Assembly (NCBI GenBank): GCA_024762915.1
Contig: JANTGL010000024.1
Location: 1 to 16,443 of the forward strand
Reading direction: 5' to 3'
DNA length: 16,443 bases
Source: Bacteroidales bacterium
GTDB lineage: Bacteria; Bacteroidota; Bacteroidia; Bacteroidales; JAADGE01
Both the position numbers and the translations under genes were made by a program. Within the stretch, counting starts at the first letter, position 1. The number at the start of each line of letters is the position of its first letter. Positions 1 through 7,566 of this stretch are shown here, one piece after another. A model generated the notes under the pieces. It was not told where the DNA came from. It did not search any database and was given only the letters and a program-made list of their open reading frames with translations.

Positions 1-736
1 TATATCCGAACCCGTGATTTATTTTTACAACATTGCCGTATCCGCCGTGTGTGTTATTTGCTCTGAAAACAATACCGTCTCCCGAAGCATGTATCTCAGT
101 TCCTCTCGGTGCTGTTAAATCAACCCCGTCATGCATTCTCCAAATTTTTAATATCGGATGAAACCGTAATCCGAAAGAAGATCCGAAACGAGTTAAATCA
201 TCTAAGGCAATCGGTTGGATTGCCGGTATGCATGAAGCTAACTTTTCAGTATTTTTTACGTAATCAAATATTTCATCGTATGATTCTGATTGAACCAACA
301 TCACTTTTGACAGAATATCCGTTTTTTGGATTGTACTGTTTAAAATATCTGAATTTTCAATATTAGGATATACTTTAGGTCTGGTACTGCCGCCGAACCC
401 GGCTTTTCTTTTGGTGGCAGGTATTGTTTCTGCCTGAAATATCATTCTGTAAACATCATCGTCTCGATGTTGAAGTTCAGCCAGAGTTTTTACCGTATAG
501 TTTAGTTCCTTATTCAGAAGTTCATATTTTAATTGCAATTCATTATTGTTTTCATCAGCCAAAAAGTCATCAGGACTTTTTACATTTGAAGAAAAAAGAT
601 AAAAAATAATAATGCCCAAAGAAACAGAGATTAAAAAATTCGGTAAGAATGATTTTAAAAATATTTTTGTAAATCTTGACTTTTCTACTTCATAAGTTAA
701 AGTCTCGGGATTAAATCGATATTTGCTCGCTCTCAT
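1..736 (-). CDS. M23-family metallopeptidase (partial, C-terminus beyond left edge)
   Basis: The minus strand reads open from an ATG at 736-734 to the window edge, giving 245 codons. The N-terminus is short and cytoplasmic, followed by one membrane segment at about residues 31-49, then an extracytoplasmic linker with predicted helix (about 60-165), then the start of an M23 (LytM-type) domain. The domain is marked by FGLRFHP (188-194), MHDGVDLTAPRGTEIHA (201-217) and GYGNVVKINHG. H202 and D206 form the HxxxD half of the zinc site. The second half (HxH) should lie beyond the edge and cannot be checked. By family this is an inner-membrane-anchored cell-wall endopeptidase or a peptidoglycan-binding relative. 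It is divergent from der across a 214-bp spacer. Family assignment is firm; catalytic competence is unproven because the gene is cut. Confidence 0.9.
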   Translation of the reverse strand, partial: MRASKYRFNPETLTYEVEKSRFTKIFLKSFLPNFLISVSLGIIIFYLFSSNVKSPDDFLADENNNELQLKYELLNKELNYTVKTLAELQHRDDDVYRMIFQAETIPATKRKAGFGGSTRPKVYPNIENSDILNSTIQKTDILSKVMLVQSESYDEIFDYVKNTEKLASCIPAIQPIALDDLTRFGSSFGLRFHPILKIWRMHDGVDLTAPRGTEIHASGDGIVFRANNTHGGYGNVVKINHGFGY

Positions 737-805
737 GACAATATTTTAAAAATTAATGTCATAGTAAATTTGATGATAATAATTAGGTTGTTGAGATTCA
801 ATTTG

Positions 806-813
806 CAAAACTA
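806..813 (-). promoter_or_regulatory. Candidate Bacteroidota -7 box for the M23 gene
   Basis: The minus strand reads TAGTTTTG, matching TAnnTTTG, about 70 nt upstream of the M23 start codon. No clear -33 TTG element was seen. It lies in the divergent spacer shared with der. Confidence 0.45.
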
Positions 814-924
814 AATATAAATTCTTTAAAATCATAATGTTTCCGCAATATTTTCATGCTTTTATTTTAAAAAAACAATATTCGCAGCTGCAAGTTAAAA
901 ATCTTTTATTCATCTTAATTTTCT

Positions 925-932
925 TATCTTTG
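925..932 (+). promoter_or_regulatory. Bacteroidota -7 box (TATCTTTG) for der
   Basis: TATCTTTG is a good match to TAnnTTTG and lies 18 nt before the der ATG at 951. This implies a very short 5' leader. Its position also argues that upstream in-frame ATGs such as the one at 837 are not the translation start. No strong -33 element was found. Confidence 0.65.
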
Positions 933-950
933 CAAATTATATACCAAAGT

Positions 951-2273
951 ATGGCAAATATTGCAGCAATAGTAGGAAGACCGAATGTAGGGAAATCAAC
1001 ACTTTTTAATCGTTTAACACAACAACGGAAAGCCATTATTCACGAATCCAGCGGTGTTACAAGAGATCGACATTACGGACAATCAGAATGGAACGGAACT
1101 CAATTTTCGGTTATTGACACAGGCGGTTATATACAGGGGTCGGATGATATTTTTGAAGAAGAAATTAGAAAACAAGTAATAATTGCTGTAGATGAAGCAG
1201 ATGTAATTTTATTTGTTGTAGATGTTACAACGGGGATTACCGATTTGGATGAAACCATTGCCAAATTGTTGAGAAAAAATACAAAACCTGTTTTTTTGGT
1301 CGTGAATAAAGTTGATAACAGTACATTACAATATGAATCTCATGTTTTTTATAAACTAGGATTTAAAGAGCTTTATAATATTTCTTCAATAAACGGATCG
1401 GGTACCGGTGATTTATTGGATGAAGTAATCAAAGCTTTTCCCGCTCCGGAAATATTTGAAGATGAAGAAGAATTGCCGAAATTTGCCGTTGTCGGGCGAC
1501 CTAATGCCGGAAAATCATCTTTAATTAATGCATTTCTGGGTTCCGAAAGAAATATTGTTACCGATATATCCGGAACAACAAGAGATTCGGTAAATACACA
1601 CTTTAATAAATTCGGGAATGATTTTATTTTAGTTGATACGGCAGGTATTCGAAAAAAAAATAAAGTTTTCGAAGATATTGAATATTATTCGGTTATGCGA
1701 GCCGTAAAAGCCATTGAACATTCGGATGTTTGTATGCTTATGATTGATGCTGAAAGAGGTGTGGAAGCTCAGGATTTGAATATTTTTAACTTGATAATAA
1801 AAAACAGTAAAGGGGTTGTAGTTCTTATTAATAAATGGGATTTATACAAAAAAGAAACAAATACTTTAAAAAAATATGAAGCGGAAGTCAGAGAAAAATT
1901 AGCTCCTTTCAATGATGTTCCGATTTTGTTTGTATCTGCATTAACAAAACAGCGTATTTACAAAGCTGTTGAAACGGCACTGGAAGTATATGAGAACCGT
2001 AAAAGAAAAATATCAACGGCAGAGTTGAATCGTGTGATGCTTGAAGAAATTGAAAATAATCCTCCGCCGACAAATAAAGGAAAATATATTAAAATAAAAT
2101 ACGTTACTCAAATACCGACATATTCACCGACATTTGTATTTTTTTGTAATATGCCGAATTATGTAAAGGAATCATATAAACGTTTTTTAGAAAATCGTAT
2201 ACGTGAACATTATAATTTTACGGGTGTTCCGTTAAAATTGTTTTTCAGGAATAAAAAGAAAGAAAAAAGATAA
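951..2273 (+). CDS. der: Ribosome-biogenesis GTPase Der (EngA), tandem G domains
   Basis: The 440-aa product has the full Der layout: two GTPase domains and a C-terminal KH-like domain. G domain 1 has GRPNVGKS at residues 9-16, a DTGG switch motif and NKVD. G domain 2 has GRPNAGKS at 182-189, DTAGIRKK and NKWD. The KH-like part ends in a very basic tail (KKKEKR). Der is an essential GTPase acting in late 50S subunit assembly in the cytoplasm. The ATG at 951 was chosen because the protein then begins MANIAAIVG, as in the family, and a TATCTTTG promoter box sits just before it. The frame is open upstream to 837, but that would add 38 hydrophobic, non-family residues. The stop codon shares one base with the ATG of the next gene, so the two are probably co-transcribed. 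Confidence 0.97.
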   Translation: MANIAAIVGRPNVGKSTLFNRLTQQRKAIIHESSGVTRDRHYGQSEWNGTQFSVIDTGGYIQGSDDIFEEEIRKQVIIAVDEADVILFVVDVTTGITDLDETIAKLLRKNTKPVFLVVNKVDNSTLQYESHVFYKLGFKELYNISSINGSGTGDLLDEVIKAFPAPEIFEDEEELPKFAVVGRPNAGKSSLINAFLGSERNIVTDISGTTRDSVNTHFNKFGNDFILVDTAGIRKKNKVFEDIEYYSVMRAVKAIEHSDVCMLMIDAERGVEAQDLNIFNLIIKNSKGVVVLINKWDLYKKETNTLKKYEAEVREKLAPFNDVPILFVSALTKQRIYKAVETALEVYENRKRKISTAELNRVMLEEIENNPPPTNKGKYIKIKYVTQIPTYSPTFVFFCNMPNYVKESYKRFLENRIREHYNFTGVPLKLFFRNKKKEKR

Positions 2274-2827
2274 TGAAGAATACCGGTTTATATATTTTTT
2301 TATTGTTTTTTTTAATAAGCGTATTAACGGCATGTCCCGAACCGAATAAATATCCTGACGAACCTGAAATTCAGTTTGAACAGGTTCAATTAAAAGATTC
2401 TTTTGATTTACTCGGAAACAAGAATAAGCTATATAAGTTAAAGTTCGGCATCATTGACGGAGACGGTGATATCGGCCTGAAAGAAAGTGATACAACAGGG
2501 ATTTACGACCCTGACAGCTTGTATTCTAATAACTTGTTTACAGAGCTTTATGAAATAGTAAACGGTGACTCGATAAAAGTTGATTCAAGTAAACAAAGAA
2601 ATTTCAGAGTTCCTTATGTGGAACCTCAAGGACAAAATAAAACACTTATTGCCGATATTGTTATTGATATTATTTTTTCATTTGACGGAGACGGAAATTT
2701 ACCTTATGATTCAATTTATTTTAATTTTTATATTGTTGACAGGAAATTAAATAAAAGTAATATCCAATCTACTCACGTATTAAATCTGGATTCAACGGGA
2801 TTTTTCCCTGTAATACTTCCAAAATAA
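2273..2827 (+). CDS. Small lipoprotein of unknown function, downstream of der
   Basis: The 184-aa product has a lipoprotein signal: a hydrophobic stretch (residues 5-19) and the lipobox LTAC with Cys21. The mature part has two Asp/Gly-rich stretches, DGDGDIGL and SFDGDGNLPYDSIYF, a pattern seen in small Bacteroidota lipoproteins and possibly Ca-binding, although no canonical EF-hand was recognised. The rest looks beta-rich. Placement in the inner or outer membrane is inferred from the signal only. The start overlaps the der stop by 1 nt (TAATG), which suggests translational coupling or at least a shared transcript. No function can be assigned. Confidence 0.85.
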   Translation: MKNTGLYIFLLFFLISVLTACPEPNKYPDEPEIQFEQVQLKDSFDLLGNKNKLYKLKFGIIDGDGDIGLKESDTTGIYDPDSLYSNNLFTELYEIVNGDSIKVDSSKQRNFRVPYVEPQGQNKTLIADIVIDIIFSFDGDGNLPYDSIYFNFYIVDRKLNKSNIQSTHVLNLDSTGFFPVILPK

Positions 2828-2865
2828 TTTTTTTAAGTTAATTTCGTTTTCTCCTGACAATTTCA

Positions 2866-2873
2866 TATATTTG
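2866..2873 (+). promoter_or_regulatory. Candidate -7 box (TATATTTG) for the YbjN-like gene
   Basis: TATATTTG matches TAnnTTTG, 36 nt before the ATG at 2909 and 39 nt after the preceding lipoprotein stop. It suggests the YbjN-like gene starts a new transcript. No convincing -33 motif was seen. Confidence 0.5.
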
Positions 2874-2908
2874 AATGCTCAAATAAATATTAATCTAAAA
2901 TTGTAATT

Positions 2909-3301
2909 ATGAGTACTTATTTTTCTAAAATAAAAGGTTATCTGAATGATTTAGGCTATTCAATTAACGACGAAAATGAAAGCGAAGGATATTTTGTGAT
3001 TGACCATGAAGATGAAGGCATTAAGAATATGGTTATTGTTGTTGATGATCCCATATTAATTATGGAGCAACTTCTGTTTACGGTTAAAAAAGACGATATA
3101 GAAATGTATAAAGCATTATTGAAAAAAAATCACGACATTCTTCACGGTGCATTTGTTTTAAGTGACGACGGTAAAAAAATCTTATTCAGAGATACTTTGC
3201 AAGTTGAAAATTTAGATTTGAATGAGCTTGCAGGTTCTTTAAATTCTTTATCATTATTATTGGGAGAATATTCAAACGAGATTATTAAGTTTTCTGCTTA
3301 A
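2909..3301 (+). CDS. YbjN / T3SS-chaperone-like small cytoplasmic protein
   Basis: The 130-aa acidic product has no signal peptide and no membrane segment. The pattern is an N-terminal helix (YFSKIKGYLNDLGY), a beta segment (GYFVIDHEDEGIKNMVIVVD), a middle block with a helix (YKALLKKNHDILHGAFVLSDDGKKILFRDTL given here only by position, about residues 67-96), and a C-terminal helix. This resembles the YbjN and Tir/SycE-chaperone fold, a class that also includes DUF2170 (YjfI). It sits immediately upstream of a PspA/IM30-like gene, as YjfI sits beside the PspA homologue YjfJ in Escherichia coli. An inferred role is as a partner or chaperone of the PspA-like protein. Fold assignment is by pattern only and is moderate. 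Confidence 0.75.
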   Translation: MSTYFSKIKGYLNDLGYSINDENESEGYFVIDHEDEGIKNMVIVVDDPILIMEQLLFTVKKDDIEMYKALLKKNHDILHGAFVLSDDGKKILFRDTLQVENLDLNELAGSLNSLSLLLGEYSNEIIKFSA

Positions 3302-3323
3302 TCATTTAATTTAAAATAAAATT

Positions 3324-3367
3324 ATGCCGAACGATGATGTAATTTACTGAATTGTCCGGCATTTTTT
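3324..3367 (+). terminator. Rho-independent-type hairpin between YbjN-like and PspA-like genes
   Basis: The arms 3325-3335 (TGCCGAACGAT) and 3351-3361 (ATTGTCCGGCA) pair with one A-C mismatch and one G-T wobble around a 15-nt loop. They are followed by six T at 3362-3367. The hairpin ends only 17 nt before the PspA-like ATG, so it would terminate or attenuate read-through into that gene. Confidence 0.6.
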
Positions 3368-3384
3368 ACTTAAAATCAAACATT

Positions 3385-4047
3385 ATGGGAATCATCAGAA
3401 AAGTATACGATAAGGGTGAAGAAGTTGTTAATGAAATTAAGAAAAAAACACAAAATCCGTTGCGCGAATTTGAAAAAGAATTAAATAACTTAAAAGCTTA
3501 TCTCAAAGAAGCCGAGAATTTAACGGCACATTTTAATGCTCTGAAAATCAGAGCAGAAAAAGACATTCCGGATTATAAGAAACGGGTTGCGAAATATACA
3601 AAAAAAGCGAAAGAAGCTCTTGCGGATGCAAAAAAAGAATTAATTTCCGAAAAAGCTGCCGAAACAATTGCTCTCAATGCTTTAAAATTTAAAAAATCGT
3701 ATAAAAACAGGATTGAAAGTTTAAAAAATAATATTCCGAAATATGATGAAGAAATTATTTTATTAAAAGAAAAAATTTCGGATTTAAGATTAAAAATAGA
3801 ACATTACGAAGCGGAATATAATTTCTTAAAAAAACATGCAAAACCTTCCGGTAAAGAGAAAATAAGCGATTTTTTTTACGGTGATGAAGGTCTTGTAAAA
3901 AGGTTGGATAAATTGAAAAACAATCTTCTGAAACAAAACGAAAAAGATGATTATTTAAAATCACATTCGGATGATTTATACGACGGGCTTGATGACCTTG
4001 ATGTTACGGAAGAATACGAGAATTTAAAATCCGAACTTAAAAAATAA
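3385..4047 (+). CDS. PspA/IM30 (Vipp1)-like coiled-coil protein
   Basis: The 220-aa product is highly charged, Lys/Glu-rich and almost entirely helical. It starts with a short amphipathic segment (MGIIRKVYDKGEEVVNEI), like the membrane-sensing helix of PspA, followed by NPLREFEKEL and long coiled coil. The C-terminus is acidic (DLYDGLDDLDVTEEYENL). PspA/IM30 proteins are ESCRT-III-like and assemble on the inner membrane face to maintain or remodel it under stress. Length fits the family (about 220 aa). The ATG at 3385 is preferred because it gives the canonical MGI start; an upstream TTG at 3352 in the same frame lies inside the hairpin. No promoter box was seen between the hairpin and the start. 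The 3' end overlaps the convergent barrel gene by 11 bp. Confidence 0.75.
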   Translation: MGIIRKVYDKGEEVVNEIKKKTQNPLREFEKELNNLKAYLKEAENLTAHFNALKIRAEKDIPDYKKRVAKYTKKAKEALADAKKELISEKAAETIALNALKFKKSYKNRIESLKNNIPKYDEEIILLKEKISDLRLKIEHYEAEYNFLKKHAKPSGKEKISDFFYGDEGLVKRLDKLKNNLLKQNEKDDYLKSHSDDLYDGLDDLDVTEEYENLKSELKK

Positions 4048-4876
4048 ATGTCACTCCGAATCTGCTGCTGAAATACGTGTACGGTAACCCCGGAACATAC
4101 GCATTATTTTCGTTAAAGTTTCCGTTTGCAACATCAATTGCCAAATACAGTTTTGTTGTTTTTCCGTAATTATTTATATTTACGCCTGCTTGAAATCTTG
4201 CTCCTACAGTATTTGTATTCAAAAAACTGAAATGTTGATATTGAGGACCGAAACCGATAAATGCCGAATGATTTCCGGTTCGGTCTAGTTTTACATGATA
4301 ATTCAGTAATACTGAAAAACTGAAACGATTTACACCTGTTGTTTTCGGTACTTTAATGGTGTCTCCCGAAGCAGTGACAGAATCAGCTTCATATTTTGTA
4401 TAGTTTAAACCGTCTTCAAAAACACCTTGTAATTCAAAATTTTTGTTAATTCTGTAAAATAAATCAGCATGTAATGAAATCGGTGTTAAAGTAATTTTGC
4501 TCGTATCACCGTAACCGGGAGAAATTTCATTAATTACCGTAAATCGGGATGTTCCGAAGGATAATCCTGCACCATAACGAAAAGTTTTGTATTTTGCGGG
4601 AACCAGTTTTACATTAATTGCAATAAAATCTTTAATCTTTACTGTTTTTGTTGCCATTTCGGAAAAAGAAAACACCAAACTTGTAACTTCTTCGGGTAAT
4701 TCTATTTTATAATTTCCGTATTCATCGCTTAAAGTAAAAATCATCGGAGCATCTTTTGCCTCTACTTTAACACCTGATAAAACACCTCCGCCGGCTTTTG
4801 TAACTCTTCCGCTAACAGTTTTCTGAGCTGATAAATGAAAACTAAAAAATATTGCAAATAATAATGTGTATTTCAT
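4037..4876 (-). CDS. Outer-membrane beta-barrel protein with carboxypeptidase-regulatory-like N-domain
   Basis: The 279-aa product has a signal peptide (MKYTLLFAIFFSFHLSAQ, cleavage near residue 17). Next is a CarboxypepD_reg-like beta-sandwich of the type found at the start of many Bacteroidota outer-membrane proteins: KTVSGRVTKAGGGVLSGVKV, then DEYGNYKIELP, to about residue 95. The rest (about 98-279) is alternating beta with aromatic and glycine residues and ends in GVTFIF, a terminal Phe typical of BAM substrates. A small outer-membrane barrel of unknown ligand is inferred. The start is the ATG at 4876; an in-frame TTG at 4894 would add six residues ahead of the signal peptide and overlap the promoter box. 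The gene is divergent from the YihY gene and convergent with the PspA-like gene. Confidence 0.82.
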   Translation of the reverse strand: MKYTLLFAIFFSFHLSAQKTVSGRVTKAGGGVLSGVKVEAKDAPMIFTLSDEYGNYKIELPEEVTSLVFSFSEMATKTVKIKDFIAINVKLVPAKYKTFRYGAGLSFGTSRFTVINEISPGYGDTSKITLTPISLHADLFYRINKNFELQGVFEDGLNYTKYEADSVTASGDTIKVPKTTGVNRFSFSVLLNYHVKLDRTGNHSAFIGFGPQYQHFSFLNTNTVGARFQAGVNINNYGKTTKLYLAIDVANGNFNENNAYVPGLPYTYFSSRFGVTFIF

Positions 4877-4891
4877 TTTAAAAAGTTTATG

Positions 4892-4899
4892 CAAAATTA
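4892..4899 (-). promoter_or_regulatory. Candidate -7 box (TAATTTTG) for the barrel gene
   Basis: On the minus strand TAATTTTG matches TAnnTTTG, 15 nt before the ATG at 4876. A very short leader is implied, as for der. Confidence 0.5.
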
Positions 4900-4941
4900 A
4901 GGAATAATTCTTGATTAATATTATTGAACCATAAAAAAGAT

Positions 4942-4949
4942 TAATTTTG
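4942..4949 (+). promoter_or_regulatory. Candidate -7 box (TAATTTTG) for the YihY-family gene
   Basis: TAATTTTG lies 20 nt before the ATG at 4970, in the 93-bp divergent spacer. A TTG at 4924-4926 is the nearest possible -33 element, but the 15-nt gap is shorter than usual. Confidence 0.45.
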
Positions 4950-4969
4950 AATTATCATTTGTAAAATCT

Positions 4970-6298
4970 ATGAAAAACAAAATAAAACGATATAGGTTAT
5001 TTTTGAAAAACGAATTATGGTCTGTTGATATAACAAAGAAGCCAAAACTGATGCGTATTTTAATTAATTTTTTACGTATGGTATCTTTGGGAATGCAGGG
5101 TTTCAGAAAAGATAAATTAAGCGTAAGTGCCTCGGCTTTAACGTATTTCACGCTTTTATCAATTGTTCCCGTAATGGCATTGGGTTTCGGAATTGCAAAA
5201 GGCTTCGGAATGGATAAAATGTTGGAAGAAGAGATCACGGCCAATCTGAAAGGGCAAGAACAGGTCTTAAATTATATTTTGAATTTTACACATACTATGT
5301 TGGATACCGCAAAAGGAGGAATCATTGCCGGCTTAGGTTTTATTTTATTAATTTGGTCAGTGATTAAACTTCTATCAAATATCGAAAGTATTTTTAATCG
5401 CGTTTGGGACATTAAAAAATCCCGCACAGTGGTTCGTAAATTTACGGATTATTTGAGTATGATGCTACTAGGTCCGGTGTTTATGATTTTGGCGAGCAGT
5501 ACAACCGTATTTATTTCCACGCAATTATCAGATTTTTCTCAAAGCACGATGTTTCATTTTGCATCACCGCTTTTTTTAAAATTTGCTAAAATTATTCCTT
5601 TTATCATTGTCTGGATTGTTTTTACGATTTTGTATTTGATAATGCCGAATACAAAAGTAAAATTTCGTTCGGCACTTATTGCGGGAATTACTGCAGGAAC
5701 AATTTTTCAAATTTTTCAAGGACTATATATTTATTTTCAGTCGGGAGCTACTCGAATTAATGCGATTTACGGAAGTTTTGCCGCTTTGCCCTTATTCTTA
5801 ATCTGGCTGCAAACGGCATGGTTTGTCGTTTTACTCGGTGCAGAAATTTCATTTGCCGTTCAAAATGTTAAATTAAAAGGATCCGGATTATTATTGCAGA
5901 AATTAAGTATCAATTATCAAAAAAAAGTGGCTTTATATCTGCTTGTTTATATCATTGATTTTTTCAAGAAAGGAAGTAAAGCCCCGAATATTCAAGAACT
6001 TTCATCAGTAACTCGACTTCCTGTTGATACAACTTTATTTATTTTGGAAAATATGGAAAAAGCCGGAATTATAAATCGGATATACTCAAAAGAAAAAAAT
6101 ACGTTTCAGCCGGCAACAAGTCTTGAAAACCTCACAATTTCAAAAGTTCTGAATGATTATGATAATTTCGGTGAAGATTATTCAAAATTCATTAAAACGG
6201 ATGTTTATTCAGAGATAGAAAATTATCTTCGGAATTTAAATGAATATCAGCTGAAATCCGAAGAAAATATTTTGGTAAAGGATGTTTCATTTGTTTAA
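4970..6298 (+). CDS. YihY/virulence factor BrkB family membrane protein
   Basis: The 442-aa product has about six membrane segments (roughly 57-78, 117-136, 160-184, 204-225, 233-256 and 265-296). The family signatures are SASALTYFTLLSIVPVMA (residues 53-70) and, near 263-292, INAIYGSFAALPLFLIWLQ followed by LLGAEISFA. Members were once misnamed RNase BN; the transport or other activity of the family is not established. After the last membrane segment a cytoplasmic tail of about 140 residues contains a winged-helix-like stretch (IQELSSVTRLPVDTTLFILE, then MEKAGIINRIY), which is usual for the long form of the family. The gene stands alone, divergent from the barrel gene and convergent with the glycoside hydrolase unit. 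Confidence 0.92.
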   Translation: MKNKIKRYRLFLKNELWSVDITKKPKLMRILINFLRMVSLGMQGFRKDKLSVSASALTYFTLLSIVPVMALGFGIAKGFGMDKMLEEEITANLKGQEQVLNYILNFTHTMLDTAKGGIIAGLGFILLIWSVIKLLSNIESIFNRVWDIKKSRTVVRKFTDYLSMMLLGPVFMILASSTTVFISTQLSDFSQSTMFHFASPLFLKFAKIIPFIIVWIVFTILYLIMPNTKVKFRSALIAGITAGTIFQIFQGLYIYFQSGATRINAIYGSFAALPLFLIWLQTAWFVVLLGAEISFAVQNVKLKGSGLLLQKLSINYQKKVALYLLVYIIDFFKKGSKAPNIQELSSVTRLPVDTTLFILENMEKAGIINRIYSKEKNTFQPATSLENLTISKVLNDYDNFGEDYSKFIKTDVYSEIENYLRNLNEYQLKSEENILVKDVSFV

Positions 6299-6366
6299 TA
6301 ATTGATACTATTCTGACATCATACACTTTACTTATTTTTTTAGTTCGGAATCATATTAATATAGAT

Positions 6367-6392
6367 TTATACAGATGGTTTTTATTGTATAA
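6367..6392. other. Weak inverted repeat between convergent genes
   Basis: TTATACA (6367-6373) and TGTATAA (6386-6392) are 7-bp inverted repeats around a 12-nt loop, just before the GH10 stop codon. The stem is AT-rich with no proper T-run. It may be a weak terminator for the YihY gene or chance. Nothing else was seen in the 94-bp spacer. Confidence 0.25.
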
Positions 6393-7499
6393 TTAATTTT
6401 TGTTATTTGAATTTTCCAAAGCATCTTGTATTGCATAATATGCGGGTTTCGGATTATAATCGGTATCAAAAAGAGAAGGATACCATTCTCTGTGCCAACC
6501 GTGACCATCATCAATATGCCAAGTATTCCAACCGACTTTTCCGGATGAACGCTTTTCTAATAAAACTTTAAGAATAGCTTTGTATGTTGCTGCTTGTTCT
6601 TCAAGATATGTTTGTGAACATCCGTCTTTTAACCATACACTTGCTTCTGTAATATGAAATTCAAGATTATTATTATGTGCTGAATCAATTAATGTCCTTA
6701 ATTTGTTTAAATTTTCCGCAGTTGCCCAGCCATTATCAATATGTGCCTGCCAACCTATGCCATCTACTCTTAATCCGTTTGTTCTTAAATACTCTATTGT
6801 TTCAAAGATTAAATTCCATGAAGAAGCATAAATTTCTTGTTCTTGTTGATTATAAATGAATTTAATATCCGATGCATATTGTTGAGCAATTTCAAATGCC
6901 GCTTTTATATAGAGCGGTGTTGCATTTATATCGTTATCTAATCCTATTTTGTACCAAGGGCATTCCCAGTCTGTTCCCGGTTTGTCGGTATGCCAAGCAC
7001 CGGCAATAACTGTTTCATTAACCACATCCATATATTCTATACCGGAAGTATTATTATATCGTACACAAACTGCTTGAAGAAATTCGTGTAAATTAGTTTC
7101 AAGCTCTTCTGCTGTTCTGTTATCGTCTCTCGCCCAATCAGAACATTGCGGGCTGATTGGACAATGCATTCTTAAAATTTGATTATTATCGGCAATATGC
7201 TGAATCCACGCATCTGAATGTGTCCAATTCCATGTTGACGGGTCAGGATGAATTGTTGTTTGTTTAAAATCATTTTCCGGAGTAACATAACTAAATTCAC
7301 GATCCAAAATTAGACCGGTATTAGTACCAAACTCTCGTGAAGCTGTTGTACCACCGATAATTATACTGCCCTCAGAGTACTTATCAACAACAATTGCTCG
7401 TAATCTGCGACCTGACAAAGAAAAAGGTTCGGTTGTTGTTTTATGACAATTCGTTAATGCTATTACTAACAATACACAAAATAATAATATGTTTTTCAT
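6393..7499 (-). CDS. GH10 family endo-beta-1,4-xylanase-like lipoprotein
   Basis: The 368-aa product has a lipoprotein-type signal (MKNILLFCVLLVIALTNC, Cys18), with Asn at -1 of the Cys, which is not canonical. A single GH10 catalytic domain follows and no carbohydrate-binding module is seen. Family marks are YVTPEND (71-77), MDVVNE with acid/base Glu162, and FHITEA with nucleophile Glu285. The usual RGHTLVWH block is replaced by LRMHCPISPQCSDWA, so this is a divergent subgroup. Expected substrate is xylan or a related beta-1,4 backbone at the cell surface or periplasm; substrate is inferred. The ATG at 7499 is chosen because it starts the signal peptide; an in-frame ATG at 7541 would put 14 polar residues before it. 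The gene lies 67 nt after GH5 and is probably in the same transcript. Its signal-coding DNA is nearly identical to that of GH5. Confidence 0.92.
   Translation of the reverse strand: MKNILLFCVLLVIALTNCHKTTTEPFSLSGRRLRAIVVDKYSEGSIIIGGTTASREFGTNTGLILDREFSYVTPENDFKQTTIHPDPSTWNWTHSDAWIQHIADNNQILRMHCPISPQCSDWARDDNRTAEELETNLHEFLQAVCVRYNNTSGIEYMDVVNETVIAGAWHTDKPGTDWECPWYKIGLDNDINATPLYIKAAFEIAQQYASDIKFIYNQQEQEIYASSWNLIFETIEYLRTNGLRVDGIGWQAHIDNGWATAENLNKLRTLIDSAHNNNLEFHITEASVWLKDGCSQTYLEEQAATYKAILKVLLEKRSSGKVGWNTWHIDDGHGWHREWYPSLFDTDYNPKPAYYAIQDALENSNNKN
7434..7498 (-). repeat. Direct repeat copy A: signal-peptide coding DNA of GH10
   Basis: This 65-bp segment matches 8767-8831 at 64 of 65 positions in the same orientation. 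It covers the last two bases of the start codon to about codon 22. The only difference makes residue 15 Leu here and Phe in GH5. Confidence 0.95.
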
Positions 7500-7566
7500 T
7501 GTATTTTTTTTTAGTACCGCATTATTTTTATTATATGTCATTTATTATTTCTGCACTTCATAGGTT

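Noticed and set aside
837..950. N-terminal extension of der from the ATG at 837
   Set aside because: It would add 38 hydrophobic residues not found in Der and would span the TATCTTTG promoter box at 925-932; MANIAAIVG at 951 is the family start.
3352..3384. TTG start for the PspA-like gene at 3352
   Set aside because: It lies in the right arm of the terminator-like hairpin, and the canonical MGI start is the ATG at 3385.
7500..7541. ATG at 7541 as start of the GH10 gene
   Set aside because: It places 14 polar residues ahead of a complete lipoprotein signal whose DNA is shared with GH5 from the next ATG onward.
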